64,000 bases of DNA from Oxalobacteraceae bacterium (lineage in GTDB: Bacteria; Pseudomonadota; Gammaproteobacteria; Burkholderiales; Burkholderiaceae_D). Below, in pieces: positions 44,258-52,639 of this stretch. The notes under the pieces were generated by a model. It searched no databases and was not told the DNA's origin. It saw only the letters and a list, made by a program, of their open reading frames with translations. The stretch is from the NCBI GenBank assembly GCA_013284265.1, contig JABTBR010000002.1, positions 62,001 to 126,000 on the forward strand, written 5' to 3'. A program made the position numbers and the translations under genes. Positions within the stretch are counted from its first letter, which is position 1, and every line of letters begins with the position of its first letter.

Positions 44258-44824
44258 TCAGATCGGGCGGCGGCGCGCGGCGACGCCGAGCAGCGTCAGG
44301 CCGGCGAACAACATGGCGTAGGTGTGCGGTTCCGGCACCGCGGCCAAGACCACATTGTCCAGACTCATGGCGCCGGAACTGAGCGGACCGAGGATACTGA
44401 AGGCAAAGCGCAGCGTGTCCAGACCATGGCCGGTCACCGCCAGTTGCACATGCGCCCAGCCATTGCTCATCGTCGACGTTAGAAACACGATGTTTCCGTT
44501 GTAGCTAGCGGCCAAAGACTGGCCCCGGCTACTTTGCTCCAGCCGATAGTCGAACGAGAGGGTCAGCGGGCCGTTCACGTTCCGCAGCGTTTGGCTAAAC
44601 GTGGCCGACGCGCCCGAGATAGACAGAAAGCCTTCGCCATCGCCCGCGTCGCGCACCCGCATGACGGCGCCCTGATCCAGGCTGACCGCCCAGCCGTCCG
44701 TCTGGCAGTCCAGGCAAAACCCGCCGTTGTCGATCAGGTTGACGCTGGCCATGGCCGGCGCGCCCGCCATCGTGACGGCTCCGGCGAGCAGCACGGTGCT
44801 TAACAGTTTGTTCGCTATATTCAT
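44258..44824 (-). CDS. PEP-CTERM sorting-domain protein
   Basis: 188 residues from the ATG at 44824. It has a signal peptide ('AGAVTMAGAPAMA'), a beta-sandwich middle similar to carbohydrate-binding-like modules ('NLIDNGGFCLDCQTDGWAV'), and a C-terminal PEP-CTERM signal ('VPEPHTYAMLFAGLTLLGVA' then Arg-rich). Such proteins are sorted by exosortase to the envelope or matrix. No exosortase gene is in the window. The gap to 45163 upstream has no gene. Confidence 0.85.
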   Translation of the reverse strand: MNIANKLLSTVLLAGAVTMAGAPAMASVNLIDNGGFCLDCQTDGWAVSLDQGAVMRVRDAGDGEGFLSISGASATFSQTLRNVNGPLTLSFDYRLEQSSRGQSLAASYNGNIVFLTSTMSNGWAHVQLAVTGHGLDTLRFAFSILGPLSSGAMSLDNVVLAAVPEPHTYAMLFAGLTLLGVAARRRPI

Positions 44825-45163
44825 GGTGAAAAATCTTTGCAGAAGTAAGTGGACGGGCCGGGTAACAGCGGGGCGCGCGAGCAAACGGTGGGGGCCGCCG
44901 CTCGCGGCCCTGGGGTCGCTGTCTTGATCAAATTGGCAATGTCGAAAGGATAATTTTCAGGCGCGGTTTTGACCACGGTGAAATTAGTCATATCCGCCCG
45001 CGATGTGTGGAAACAACTGCGCCCCGGCCCGCGCCGGTCTTTTCAGCCGGGAAAGGGCGAGGATGGGCCGGTTTGCTGCAATACGGAAAAATTTTGGTGT
45101 ATATTGCAACATCCCAGCCACTTTGCGCCCTCGCGAACGCCGTCGAAATTCTCATGGTTCCAC

Positions 45164-45808
45164 ATGCCTGACACCCCCTCACCAGCGCGCGCAGAGGCGA
45201 ACATCCTGGTCGTCATCGCCGAAGATCACGCCCTGGTGCGCGACGGCCTGAAGATGCTGATCACCGCCATCCTGCCGCAGGTTGAATTTATCGACGCCAG
45301 CGACGCCGCCAGCCTGGGCGTGGCCATGGCGCACCAGCCTGCTCCTCGCCTGGCGCTGCTCGACCTGAACATGCCGGGCATGGACAGGGGCGATGGATTG
45401 CAGGACATCCTGAGCAAACATCCGCTGGTGCCGGCGATCGTCGTGTCGGCGCTGACGTCGCCGGATCTGGTCAGGCGCTGCCTGAATCTGCCGTCCGTGT
45501 GCGCCTTTGTCTCCAAGAACGCCACGGCGACGGATATGAAGGCGGCCATCAAGTCGAGCCTGGAAGGCGGCCGTCCGGGCTTCATCGAACTGAACGACAA
45601 GAAAACCGATGCCGCGCCGCGCCTCAGTCTCAGTCCCCGTCTGGAGGAAGTGCGCGCCTTGCTGCGCATCGGCATGACCAACAAATGCATCGCGCAACAA
45701 TTGAATATCAGCGAAGGCACCGTCAAAAACTACATGAGCGAGATCTTCAGGCAGCTCAATGTCACCAACCGGACCCAGGCGGCGCGCTTCGATGAAGAGT
45801 TGAAATGA
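45164..45808 (+). CDS. LuxR/NarL-family response regulator
   Basis: 214 residues from the ATG at 45164. Receiver: 'VVIAEDHALVRDGL', acceptor Asp in 'LALLDLNMPGMD', Lys in 'FVSKNAT'. The LuxR-type helix-turn-helix reads 'LRIGMTNKCIAQQLNISEGT' followed by 'VKNYMSEIF'. The frame is open further upstream to 44969, but that part has poor composition. No good ribosome-binding site precedes 45164, so the start is uncertain. The stop overlaps the start of the hybrid kinase gene as ATGA, making the kinase its probable partner. Confidence 0.9.
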   Translation: MPDTPSPARAEANILVVIAEDHALVRDGLKMLITAILPQVEFIDASDAASLGVAMAHQPAPRLALLDLNMPGMDRGDGLQDILSKHPLVPAIVVSALTSPDLVRRCLNLPSVCAFVSKNATATDMKAAIKSSLEGGRPGFIELNDKKTDAAPRLSLSPRLEEVRALLRIGMTNKCIAQQLNISEGTVKNYMSEIFRQLNVTNRTQAARFDEELK

Positions 45809-47616
45809 GCTGGAAGCCCTCCAGCTTGTCCGACTCCCAGCCCGACCCGGAGGAACTGCCCGCCGACGCCAGCTCCTTCCCGGGAGGCATGCTGGCGCTG
45901 GGCCTGGTCGCCTACTTTTTTTCACACATCGTCGCGCCCTGGAAACCGCTGACCTGGTGGTTGCTGGTGGGAGTGTGCGGCCTGCTGCGGCTGTGGATCA
46001 TCCGCCGCACCCGCTTCGAGGAGATGTCGGAGCGTAACCGTCGCTGGCTGCTACGCGGGCTGATCTGGACTTTCATGGTGGCCAATTCCAGCGTCGCCTA
46101 TTTCCTGTATGTGCCGAACGACACCAGCTCGCACGCGCTGCTGACCGTGTACCTGCTCGGTATCGCGACGGTGCTCATCGCGCACCTGTCGGGCCTGGAC
46201 CGGCTGCGCATCCTGGTCTCCCTGATCATTCTGGGCACGCCCACCGGCGTTCGCCTGATCGTGGAAGGCCTGAGCGAAGGCCAGACCATCACCTGGATAC
46301 TGGGTTGTTGCGCCCTGTTCATCCCAATTCCGCTGGCCCAGATTTCCGCCGTTCAAATGCGCCTGATGCGTCATCAGTTCGGCGCGCGCATGGAGGCGGA
46401 AAACGCGGCCAAGGCTCTGAGCGCCGTGGCGCTGGCCAAGTCGCGCTTCTTCGCGGCCATCAGCCATGACTTGCGCCAACCCGTGCATGCCATCGGCCTG
46501 TATCTGGACGCGATCGAGCGCGTGGCGCTCGAGTCGGGCAAGCCCCAGGCCAGACAGGCTGTTGTGGGCATCACCCTGTCCTGGCAAACCCTGAACGACC
46601 TGCTCTCCGAAGTGCTGGACCTGGCCCGGCTGGAAGCGAATATGGAAAAGCCCGCCTTGCGCGCGGTGGCGCTGGCCCCGCTGATACGGGAACTGCTACT
46701 TCAGCACAGCTCGGTTGCCGAAGACAAGGGCGTGCGCATGATCGCCCTGGTCACACCGCGGCAGCGCGTGCTGGCCGACGAGTTGATGCTCAAACGCGTG
46801 CTGTCCAATCTTCTGGGAAACGCGCTCAAGTATTCCCCACCCGGCCGCGCCGTGGTGCTCGCCGTGCGCCCGGCGGGGACGCAATGGCGAATCGAGGTCC
46901 GCGACGCCGGCTGCGGGATTGCCGAACAGGAGCAGGCGCTGATCTTTTCCGAATTCGTGCAGATCAACAACGAGGCCAGGTCTTCCGCCCACGGTTTTGG
47001 CCTGGGCCTGGCGATCGCCAAGCGCCTGAGCGAATTGCAGGGCGGTGAAATCAAGGTGCGCTCCCGTCTTGGCGAAGGCTGCTGCATGTCCGTAGCGCTC
47101 GCGCGGCAAGCCGACGAAGCGGAGCGGCAAGCCGCGCTCCCGGAAACACTTCCCGCCGCGCCAGCGCCGTCTTCCCCCGCAAGCAGCGACGCGCTGCGCG
47201 GGCGTCGCGTATTGCTGGTGGAAGACGACCAACTGGTTGGACAGGGGATGCTGCAATTGCTGCAATCCTGGGGAGCCGAGCTGCGCTGGGCGCAATCGGC
47301 GGCAACGGCGCGCCAATACGCGGCGGCGTGCGAGCTGGCCCTGTGCGATGTGCGGCTGCCCGGGGCCGAGTCCGGCCTGATCCTGGCCCATTGGCTGCAA
47401 ACACAAGGACTGCGCGTGATGCTGATCAGCGGGGAAACCGATGTGGAATCGCGCCAATTTGCGGCCCGGCACGGGATTCCGCTGCTTACCAAACCTGTGT
47501 CGCCCCACGCGCTGGGGAAGGCACTGGAAGCGCTGGCAAGCGCGCCGCCAGCGGCCAACCAGTACACGCTGACGGCCTTCCCGCCCAACGCTGAAATCAG
47601 CATATCGCGCGACTGA
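45805..47616 (+). CDS. Membrane hybrid histidine kinase/response regulator
   Basis: 603 residues: about six membrane helices (25-180), HisKA with 'FAAISHDLRQPVHAIGLYLD', a variant common in quorum- or redox-type hybrids, then HATPase ('NLLGNALKYS', 'DAGCGI', 'GFGLGLAIAKRL') and a C-terminal receiver ('VLLVEDDQLVGQG', Asp in 'LALCDVRLPGAES', Lys in 'LLTKPVSP'). Translation is coupled to the response regulator gene before it. There are no separate PAS or periplasmic domains, so the membrane helices themselves probably sense the signal. Confidence 0.92.
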   Translation: MSWKPSSLSDSQPDPEELPADASSFPGGMLALGLVAYFFSHIVAPWKPLTWWLLVGVCGLLRLWIIRRTRFEEMSERNRRWLLRGLIWTFMVANSSVAYFLYVPNDTSSHALLTVYLLGIATVLIAHLSGLDRLRILVSLIILGTPTGVRLIVEGLSEGQTITWILGCCALFIPIPLAQISAVQMRLMRHQFGARMEAENAAKALSAVALAKSRFFAAISHDLRQPVHAIGLYLDAIERVALESGKPQARQAVVGITLSWQTLNDLLSEVLDLARLEANMEKPALRAVALAPLIRELLLQHSSVAEDKGVRMIALVTPRQRVLADELMLKRVLSNLLGNALKYSPPGRAVVLAVRPAGTQWRIEVRDAGCGIAEQEQALIFSEFVQINNEARSSAHGFGLGLAIAKRLSELQGGEIKVRSRLGEGCCMSVALARQADEAERQAALPETLPAAPAPSSPASSDALRGRRVLLVEDDQLVGQGMLQLLQSWGAELRWAQSAATARQYAAACELALCDVRLPGAESGLILAHWLQTQGLRVMLISGETDVESRQFAARHGIPLLTKPVSPHALGKALEALASAPPAANQYTLTAFPPNAEISISRD

Positions 47617-47630
47617 TGATCGGCTCTGCG

Positions 47631-47665
47631 AGCCCTATCTTTCGGGGTAGGGCTTGCGTATTTTT
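47631..47665 (+). terminator. Weak Rho-independent terminator
   Basis: AGCCCTA (47631-47637) pairs with TAGGGCT (47648-47654), followed after six bases by TTTTT. It follows the hybrid kinase stop codon. Confidence 0.5.
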
Positions 47666-47738
47666 CCGCAAACGATGGCGAATACTTTAATGCTTGGGGT
47701 TCAATACAAATGGGCAAACGAGCGATCGTGGAAACGCT

Positions 47739-47870
47739 TCAGCGCGTGAGTATGGCGAGCAGCATCAATGTCGAAAAAATTACGCCGCCGATGACGCTGA
47801 ACACACCAATAAACGTGATGACGCGCTCACGATTGGCACGTACCGAAAGGTATTCGATGATTTTATCCAT
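47739..47870 (-). CDS. 43-residue single-helix membrane protein
   Basis: A short ORF with an AAGGAG site 7 bases before ATG. The product starts MDKIIEYLSVRANRERV and has one membrane helix ('ITFIGVFSVIGGVIFSTLML') ending in 'LAILTR'. Unknown function. It lies 34 bases after the disrupted membrane-protein gene on the same strand. Confidence 0.6.
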   Translation of the reverse strand: MDKIIEYLSVRANRERVITFIGVFSVIGGVIFSTLMLLAILTR

Positions 47871-47904
47871 ATCGATCTCCTTGGGTCCAGTTTAGCAGGT
47901 GGCC

Positions 47905-48375
47905 TCAATTAAACCAGACGTGAACAAACGTGAACGACACGGCGGTGACCAATGACATTCCGATCGAAGTATTCATCATCCGAGAAAATTTTTCATCTGC
48001 AACATGGTCTTTGCCAGCATCCGTTCCCATTTCGATTTCGGCAGCTTCCATCGTCGCCACTGACACAAGTACGGAAGAACCCACGATAAGGGCTACATGC
48101 CATGCGATGGCAAACCACACGATTGCGGAGTCAAGCTCATGCGCATGATCTGAACCTGCAGTTCCCGCGTGCGCAGCCGCTTCGTAACAAGTTGCAGCGC
48201 TCAGCGCGATAACCGTCCAGAACAACTACCCATCCTGCAACGAACTTCTGATGAGGCTGCCAACCCTGCCCCGGTACCGTCTTCCCACGCCCAACAAAGG
48301 GAGCAAGGCTATCGGCCCGAGCAAGGGGACGCCTATGTTCAACAATGTCCAGGCAAAGATACTCAGTAGTTCCAT
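47905..48375 (-). pseudogene. Membrane protein gene interrupted by one amber codon
   Basis: From the ATG at 48375 the frame encodes 'MELLSIFAWTLLNIGVPLL', a cytoplasmic segment 'GRRYRGRVGSLIRSSLQDG', then TAG at 48228-48226. The same frame continues without a gap as 'LFWTVIALSAATCYEAA' and two further membrane helices to 'FVHVWFN' before the stop at 47905. 'QDG-stop-LFWT' suggests a CAG to TAG change, since 'DGQLFW' would restore a continuous 156-residue protein with about four helices. It may be a recent pseudogene, a sequencing error or a suppressed stop. Function unknown. Confidence 0.65.
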
Positions 48376-48421
48376 CCGATGGTCTCGTCAATATGATGCG
48401 ATTCGCTTGAACAAGCAGCTC

Positions 48422-49054
48422 TCATTTCCGGATAGAGATCTCGTTAACCAGGAACAGTTGCCCGGAAATTAAATCGACTCCCAGGAATTTATCGCCAGCG
48501 GGAACAATTGCCTGGGCTCCACTCGGATCCAGCGAGGGTGCGCCCTGTAACCACCAGCCACCTCGCGCAAGCTCAGTAAGGGTCGCGGCGGAAAGCTCGA
48601 GCGCGCGCCGCACCGCATCGAAATCGTGAACGACCTGGTGGGTTTCAGGCTGCTGCATCAGCACAATGGCGTAGCGGCTTTTTACGTTGATCGATTCATC
48701 GAACAGCACAACCTGCCCTTGCCTGCCAACGAGAAAATAGCGCGGGCCGTATTCCTGCGGCAAGACCTTCTCCCATATCACTCGCCGGCCAGCCGCGGCA
48801 TTTTCCAGCAGACGGCCGACTGCATGCGTGGTTTTCCATCCATCGGTCGAACGCACCTCAAAGACATAGCGCCCATCGGGCGACTCCATTTTTCTGAAGA
48901 CGGCCGGGAACGGCACGAAATCGGAAGCCGGCACCTCGGCGACGGCCAGTTTCAGATTGCGCGCGCCTTCACCGGCACGCGCATCCGAGCACAGGACCGC
49001 AGCGGCCACGAGGCCGCTCAATATCGTGAGGAACAAAGTCGTAGTCGATCCCAT
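48422..49054 (-). CDS. Secreted hypothetical protein
   Basis: 210 residues with a signal peptide ('LFLTILSGLVAAAVLCSDARA'; cleavage likely near 'DARA'). The mature part is beta-rich with repeated 'DGRYVFEVRSTDGW' and 'GPRYFLVGRQGQVVLFDESI' motifs that suggest a propeller-like or small beta-domain. No known family or catalytic motif is recognised. It is the only gene between the disrupted membrane protein and the metalloprotease, on the same strand. Confidence 0.75.
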   Translation of the reverse strand: MGSTTTLFLTILSGLVAAAVLCSDARAGEGARNLKLAVAEVPASDFVPFPAVFRKMESPDGRYVFEVRSTDGWKTTHAVGRLLENAAAGRRVIWEKVLPQEYGPRYFLVGRQGQVVLFDESINVKSRYAIVLMQQPETHQVVHDFDAVRRALELSAATLTELARGGWWLQGAPSLDPSGAQAIVPAGDKFLGVDLISGQLFLVNEISIRK

Positions 49055-49083
49055 GGCGGCGTCCTGATGGTGGAAACTTCAGT

Positions 49084-50385
49084 CTAGCAGCAAGCCAGCG
49101 GCATCGTTGCGCACTTGCGGCGGTGTAAAAGGCACAGCGGCAGAAAGCCAATCAAGATCAGCAGCAAGGAACCCGGTTCAGGAATGGCCGCCAACACCAC
49201 CGGATCGCCAGGTCCGAGAATGCCCACCGGCGCGACAAATCCCGGCGGCGTGCTCAGCAGGCTGGGGTCGAAAGGCAGGAAGCTTTCGATATCCGTCGAG
49301 TCCGCCATAAAACTGCTGCCGCTCATGGCCGCCGTGGCGCCGAAGCCATCGCTGAAGCTGAACGAAAACAGGGAACCGGCCAGTTCCGCCGGCGTGGCGC
49401 CGAAGCAATCGATGCAGGCCAGCTTGTCCATATCGATGCCGAACGCGAAGCTGTCGCCGGCCAGGAAAGCGTTGTCGGCAAAGGTCAGCGTCAGCAACTG
49501 GCTGCCATCGGTGTTGCCGGAAACGCTAATATCGGACGCCGCCAAACCGCTCAGTCCGCTCAGCGTAAAGGGCGAACTGGAATTCCCAGGGGAAGTATCG
49601 GTCGGGTCAAAAAAGGCCGCCACAGGAGCCAGGTTGATCGACAACTTCTTCAGGAATTTACTGCCGCTATTGAACAGGATTCTGAAGAAATTATTGGTGG
49701 AAAAAGGCGTCGATCCATTGATATCGACCGTCACGCGCGGCACCTCGCGCATGAAGGGGCTGCTGCGCAGCTTGGTGACCTGGGCTGCGGTCAGCTGATC
49801 CAGGTTCGCGCCATCGGGCGTGATATCGCCCAGGCTGCCGGGAATGTTGCGCACCGAACCGGAGGTGACTAAATTATTCGCGCCACCCGCGCCAAAGTCG
49901 GTATGGCCCAGGCCAAAATTATGCCCCAGCTCATGCGCCACCGTGTCCATGCGGCCGACGCCGCCGTTATAGGAATTGACCGCGCCCGAATTGATCGCGA
50001 CACCGTTGCCGCCCACATAGGCTTCACCGAACAAGGTTCCTGATGAGCTAGGCATATTCTGCGCGAACCACATATTGATGGTGGCCGGATCGACATGCTG
50101 TCCATTGCCGGCGACGTTCAGATTGGTCACCGACGGTACCGACAAGGCGGCCGTATTATTGATCGTGGTGGTCGGCAAGAACACGGCCCCCACCCCGGCC
50201 TGGGCATAGATTTTTTGCGTCTGCGCCGCGTAGGTGTTGGCCGTCGTACAGGCAGCACCGGCGTTGTTGCAAATGCCGATGGGGTTCACGACAAAGTATT
50301 TATCGATCGGAACGGCGCCGGCCGGTCCGGCCAACGCTACGGAAAACAATACGGCGGCGGCATACGCCCATGATCTGGCACTCAT
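49084..50385 (-). CDS. Metzincin zinc metalloprotease with PEP-CTERM signal
   Basis: 433 residues from the ATG at 50385 (AAGGAG upstream; the frame extends further but is untranslated). Signal peptide 'VLFSVALAGPAGA', a metzincin zinc site 'HELGHNFGLGHTD', and a beta-rich C-terminal half ending in the PEP-CTERM sorting signal ('IPEPGSLLLILIGFLPLCLL', then 'HRRK'). It is probably a secreted protease anchored or released by exosortase. The region after the zinc site lacks an obvious Met-turn by eye. A 9-bp inverted repeat lies directly upstream. Confidence 0.85.
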   Translation of the reverse strand: MSARSWAYAAAVLFSVALAGPAGAVPIDKYFVVNPIGICNNAGAACTTANTYAAQTQKIYAQAGVGAVFLPTTTINNTAALSVPSVTNLNVAGNGQHVDPATINMWFAQNMPSSSGTLFGEAYVGGNGVAINSGAVNSYNGGVGRMDTVAHELGHNFGLGHTDFGAGGANNLVTSGSVRNIPGSLGDITPDGANLDQLTAAQVTKLRSSPFMREVPRVTVDINGSTPFSTNNFFRILFNSGSKFLKKLSINLAPVAAFFDPTDTSPGNSSSPFTLSGLSGLAASDISVSGNTDGSQLLTLTFADNAFLAGDSFAFGIDMDKLACIDCFGATPAELAGSLFSFSFSDGFGATAAMSGSSFMADSTDIESFLPFDPSLLSTPPGFVAPVGILGPGDPVVLAAIPEPGSLLLILIGFLPLCLLHRRKCATMPLACC

Positions 50386-50400
50386 CTCAGCTCTCCTTCG

Positions 50401-50428
50401 TAGACGAACGTTGAACAAAGTTCGTCTA
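50401..50428. promoter_or_regulatory. Inverted repeat upstream of the metalloprotease gene
   Basis: TAGACGAAC (50401-50409) and GTTCGTCTA (50420-50428) form a perfect 9+9 inverted repeat with a 10-base spacer, 15 bases before the start codon. It could be an operator or an mRNA hairpin near the ribosome-binding site. Confidence 0.5.
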
Positions 50429-50643
50429 GCGAGAAGCATCATCTGTTCCACGCGATGTCGAAAGATTAAAGCTGTTTATTTAGAATGACTTAGCTATGGC
50501 GAACACAGCTTTAGGAAGGGGATGAGAAGAATCGGTTAATTTTTCTGTCAAATTACTCGACAAGCTTGCTGATGACGGTTATTGCCTCATATGAAACAAG
50601 AGACCAACTGTGCAAGGGTACCCCCACCGCGCATAGGTGCGCT

Positions 50644-50766
50644 ATGCTATTACGGTGTATGTATTACCTCGAGAAGAACTCGACGCGCTGCCCCCCATTC
50701 AAAATCGGCATGGATAAGATCAAGGATCGTCTAAAGGCCGTGGTCGCACTGGAAGGAGATCGATAA
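50644..50766 (+). pseudogene. Decayed RelE/Gp49-type toxin, C-terminal remnant
   Basis: The frame ends 'MYYLEKNSTRCPPFKIGMDK' then 'IKDRLKAVV', which resembles the C-terminus of phage Gp49/HigB-like toxins ('VYVLH.F.KK...K.DI...K.RLK'). In the adjacent frame just before it, 'ITVYVL' is readable, so a frameshift seems present. The N-terminal domain is absent. The stop lies 2 bases before the antitoxin-type gene, as expected for such a pair. The homology is weak, so treat this as a suggestion. Confidence 0.4.
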
Positions 50767-50768
50767 AC

Positions 50769-51110
50769 ATGAATACGACTACCAGCACTGACGGCATTGT
50801 CATCGAAGAAGGCAGCGGCAACCCCTACGCCGACCTCGGCCGCCCGGATGCCGACGATATGCTGATAAAAGCGGGACTGGCCCAAGAGGTCGCAGCAATC
50901 ATCAAAAGCCGGCAGTTGACGCAACTACGCGCGGCCGAACTACTCGGCATGCAGCAGCCCAAACTCTCGGATCTGCTGCGCGGTAAGTTCCGGGGCATCA
51001 GCCAGGCCAAGATGATCGAGTGCCTGAACCGGCTTGGCTGCGACGTGAACATCGTGGTGAGAAAGAAGAGCCAGCACGCACCAGGGCAAACCCTCGTCGT
51101 TGTTGCTTGA
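50769..51110 (+). CDS. XRE-family antitoxin-like regulator
   Basis: 113 residues. The helix-turn-helix reads 'SRQLTQLRAAELLGMQQPKLSDLLRG' (first 20 shown: 'SRQLTQLRAAELLGMQQPKL'), as in antitoxins paired with Gp49-like toxins. A ribosome-binding site AAGGAG is at 50753-50758. It probably autorepresses the local promoter. Its toxin partner upstream seems degraded, which would leave an orphan antitoxin. It lies just outside the tRNA-linked island. Confidence 0.8.
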   Translation: MNTTTSTDGIVIEEGSGNPYADLGRPDADDMLIKAGLAQEVAAIIKSRQLTQLRAAELLGMQQPKLSDLLRGKFRGISQAKMIECLNRLGCDVNIVVRKKSQHAPGQTLVVVA

Positions 51111-51164
51111 CATCCCAAACTTTATTGTTATTGCATGCCAATTCCTCGCAAGTGTGCGAACAAC

Positions 51165-51199
51165 AAAAAGCCCAGAGTCCGTTGCCGGAAATCTGGGCT
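51165..51199 (-). terminator. Rho-independent terminator, probably the original tRNA-Thr terminator
   Basis: On the minus strand AGCCCAGA pairs with TCTGGGCT and is followed by TTTTTG. It lies just beyond the left att repeat and, before island insertion, would have followed the tRNA-Thr gene directly. Confidence 0.7.
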
Positions 51200-51218
51200 A
51201 TTGCTTACTGCTTGTACT

Positions 51219-51241
51219 TGGTGCCGCTTGCCGGAATCGAA
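51219..51241. other. Left attachment site (copy of tRNA-Thr 3' end)
   Basis: 23 bases identical to 58730-58752, starting TGGTGCCGCTTG (the complement of the CCA end and acceptor stem) and reaching into the T loop. Flanks on both sides differ from those at the tRNA. Confidence 0.88.
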
Positions 51242-51290
51242 TTTCGCATACGGCCTTTAGGTACAATGCGTATTGCATATGAGCATAAAA

Positions 51291-51315
51291 AAGTGCCGAC
51301 AAAAGTGGCGACAAA
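51291..51315. repeat. Direct repeat near left att, possible integrase arm site
   Basis: AAGTGCCGACAAA (51291-51303) and AAGTGGCGACAAA (51303-51315) are spaced 12 bp apart, 50 bp inside the left att site. Confidence 0.5.
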
Positions 51316-51527
51316 ATGCAAATTGGAAACAGTATGATTCCAATTCTTTTCTTTGGAATTTTTACTAACCAACAACTTACCTCCCCTCCTTGCTACGGAG
51401 AGTCGATGAAGCTAACGAAGGCTCTCGTTGCGGACATTCCGGAACGGGTACCACAGAGGCAATTTTTTGCGATGTTGTAACGGCAGAATGTCTACGCTTT
51501 CACGGCATTTTACTTGTGTCCATGTGA

Positions 51528-52496
51528 CTACGTCACCTTCCTGAGTATTAGTCGGTACGTCACCAACGAAGATGTGCCCGTCGGGACGAATGAAACAGGA
51601 GGCTGAATTGCTTCCGAACGCTCCTCTTCCGAAACATCTTGCTCTGCAATTACCTCTAGTAGCTGTTTTGGCCAAGGCGGCATCGCATCCTCCTGCATAT
51701 CTAAATCGCCGAAAGTGAACGAAATTAATGCAGGCTCTTTAACTACTTTCGGGTAGCGCTTTCGCAACCAGTCGGGCCACCACCACGGTCCGAGCGTGTC
51801 AATTAACGCCTCTCGCAGTTCAGCAACCGCCTGACGGTATATGGGCTCGTCGTCCCTCGCGTGCGTCACGAGCGCAACAATCGCCGCGGTCGCGTTTGCT
51901 GTTAGCAGAGGACCTGCAACACGTTCAATGTCTTTCACAGTCCGAGCAGGCTTCGTGCTCTCGACTTCAGCCAACTTCTCCTGCAGCGCGAGCACCGCAT
52001 CATTGCGAAAACCATCGAGCTTAACCAAATTTCGATATAACTTCGCGCTGAATACCAGCGAATTCAGCTTTGGGATGTGCTTCCGTCGTTCCATTAGAAA
52101 ACTAAGAGAGGAGAAATCAATACCCGACTCTGTGTATGCATGAAGGTCGGGCTGCACGAGCATGTAAACCGGAGTGGAAGGCCCTCTAGTAGGGTTCGCT
52201 ACATCATGACGAAATCGTTTGGGAAACTCCAGGAAGTCATTAATCTGATCGCGCAGCGTCAAGAGAGCAAGATTTCCCGATGCTAGGTTCTCCCTTCGAA
52301 GCTTGCGAGCATCATTTAGTCTTGCTACCAATAAGGCCGAACCAGCACCAGCAAACGAGCCTAGGAACAATTTTATGATGTCCCAGCTTCGAGTTGGATC
52401 ATCTAATGGCGCCGCGATAGATTGCGAGCCCATCAGGATGAACAATAGGCAAATATATTTAGTTACCGAGTTCAATTTAAACCTTTGATAAATCAA
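51528..52496 (-). CDS. Membrane-anchored protein of unknown function, island cargo
   Basis: 322 residues. There is a hydrophobic N-terminal stretch ('YICLLFILMGSQSIA') and a second helix ('IIKLFLGSFAGAGSALLVA') followed by a basic segment ('RLNDARKLRREN'). The rest is a cytoplasmic, mostly helical domain with no recognised motif. The layout, two helices and a long helical cytoplasmic region, is common among uncharacterised proteins of defence islands. It is on the same strand as the DUF4238 and FRG genes, 143 bases after the former. Confidence 0.8.
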   Translation of the reverse strand: MIYQRFKLNSVTKYICLLFILMGSQSIAAPLDDPTRSWDIIKLFLGSFAGAGSALLVARLNDARKLRRENLASGNLALLTLRDQINDFLEFPKRFRHDVANPTRGPSTPVYMLVQPDLHAYTESGIDFSSLSFLMERRKHIPKLNSLVFSAKLYRNLVKLDGFRNDAVLALQEKLAEVESTKPARTVKDIERVAGPLLTANATAAIVALVTHARDDEPIYRQAVAELREALIDTLGPWWWPDWLRKRYPKVVKEPALISFTFGDLDMQEDAMPPWPKQLLEVIAEQDVSEEERSEAIQPPVSFVPTGTSSLVTYRLILRKVT

Positions 52497-52639
52497 AAAA
52501 ATTCACAAATCGGTATGCGAACAACGGCTGCCCCCAATGCGGATATATGAGTGTTGACATTCATAGCCGCAATGCGGCCTTTTTGCGCGCCCGAAGATCG
52601 ACGCCGGATGCAAATCGAGGGCGCTGACAAGTGCCCAGT

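Noticed and set aside
51412..51675. 87-codon minus-strand frame near the left att site
   Set aside because: It overlaps the end of the membrane-anchored protein gene in another frame and has no ribosome-binding site.
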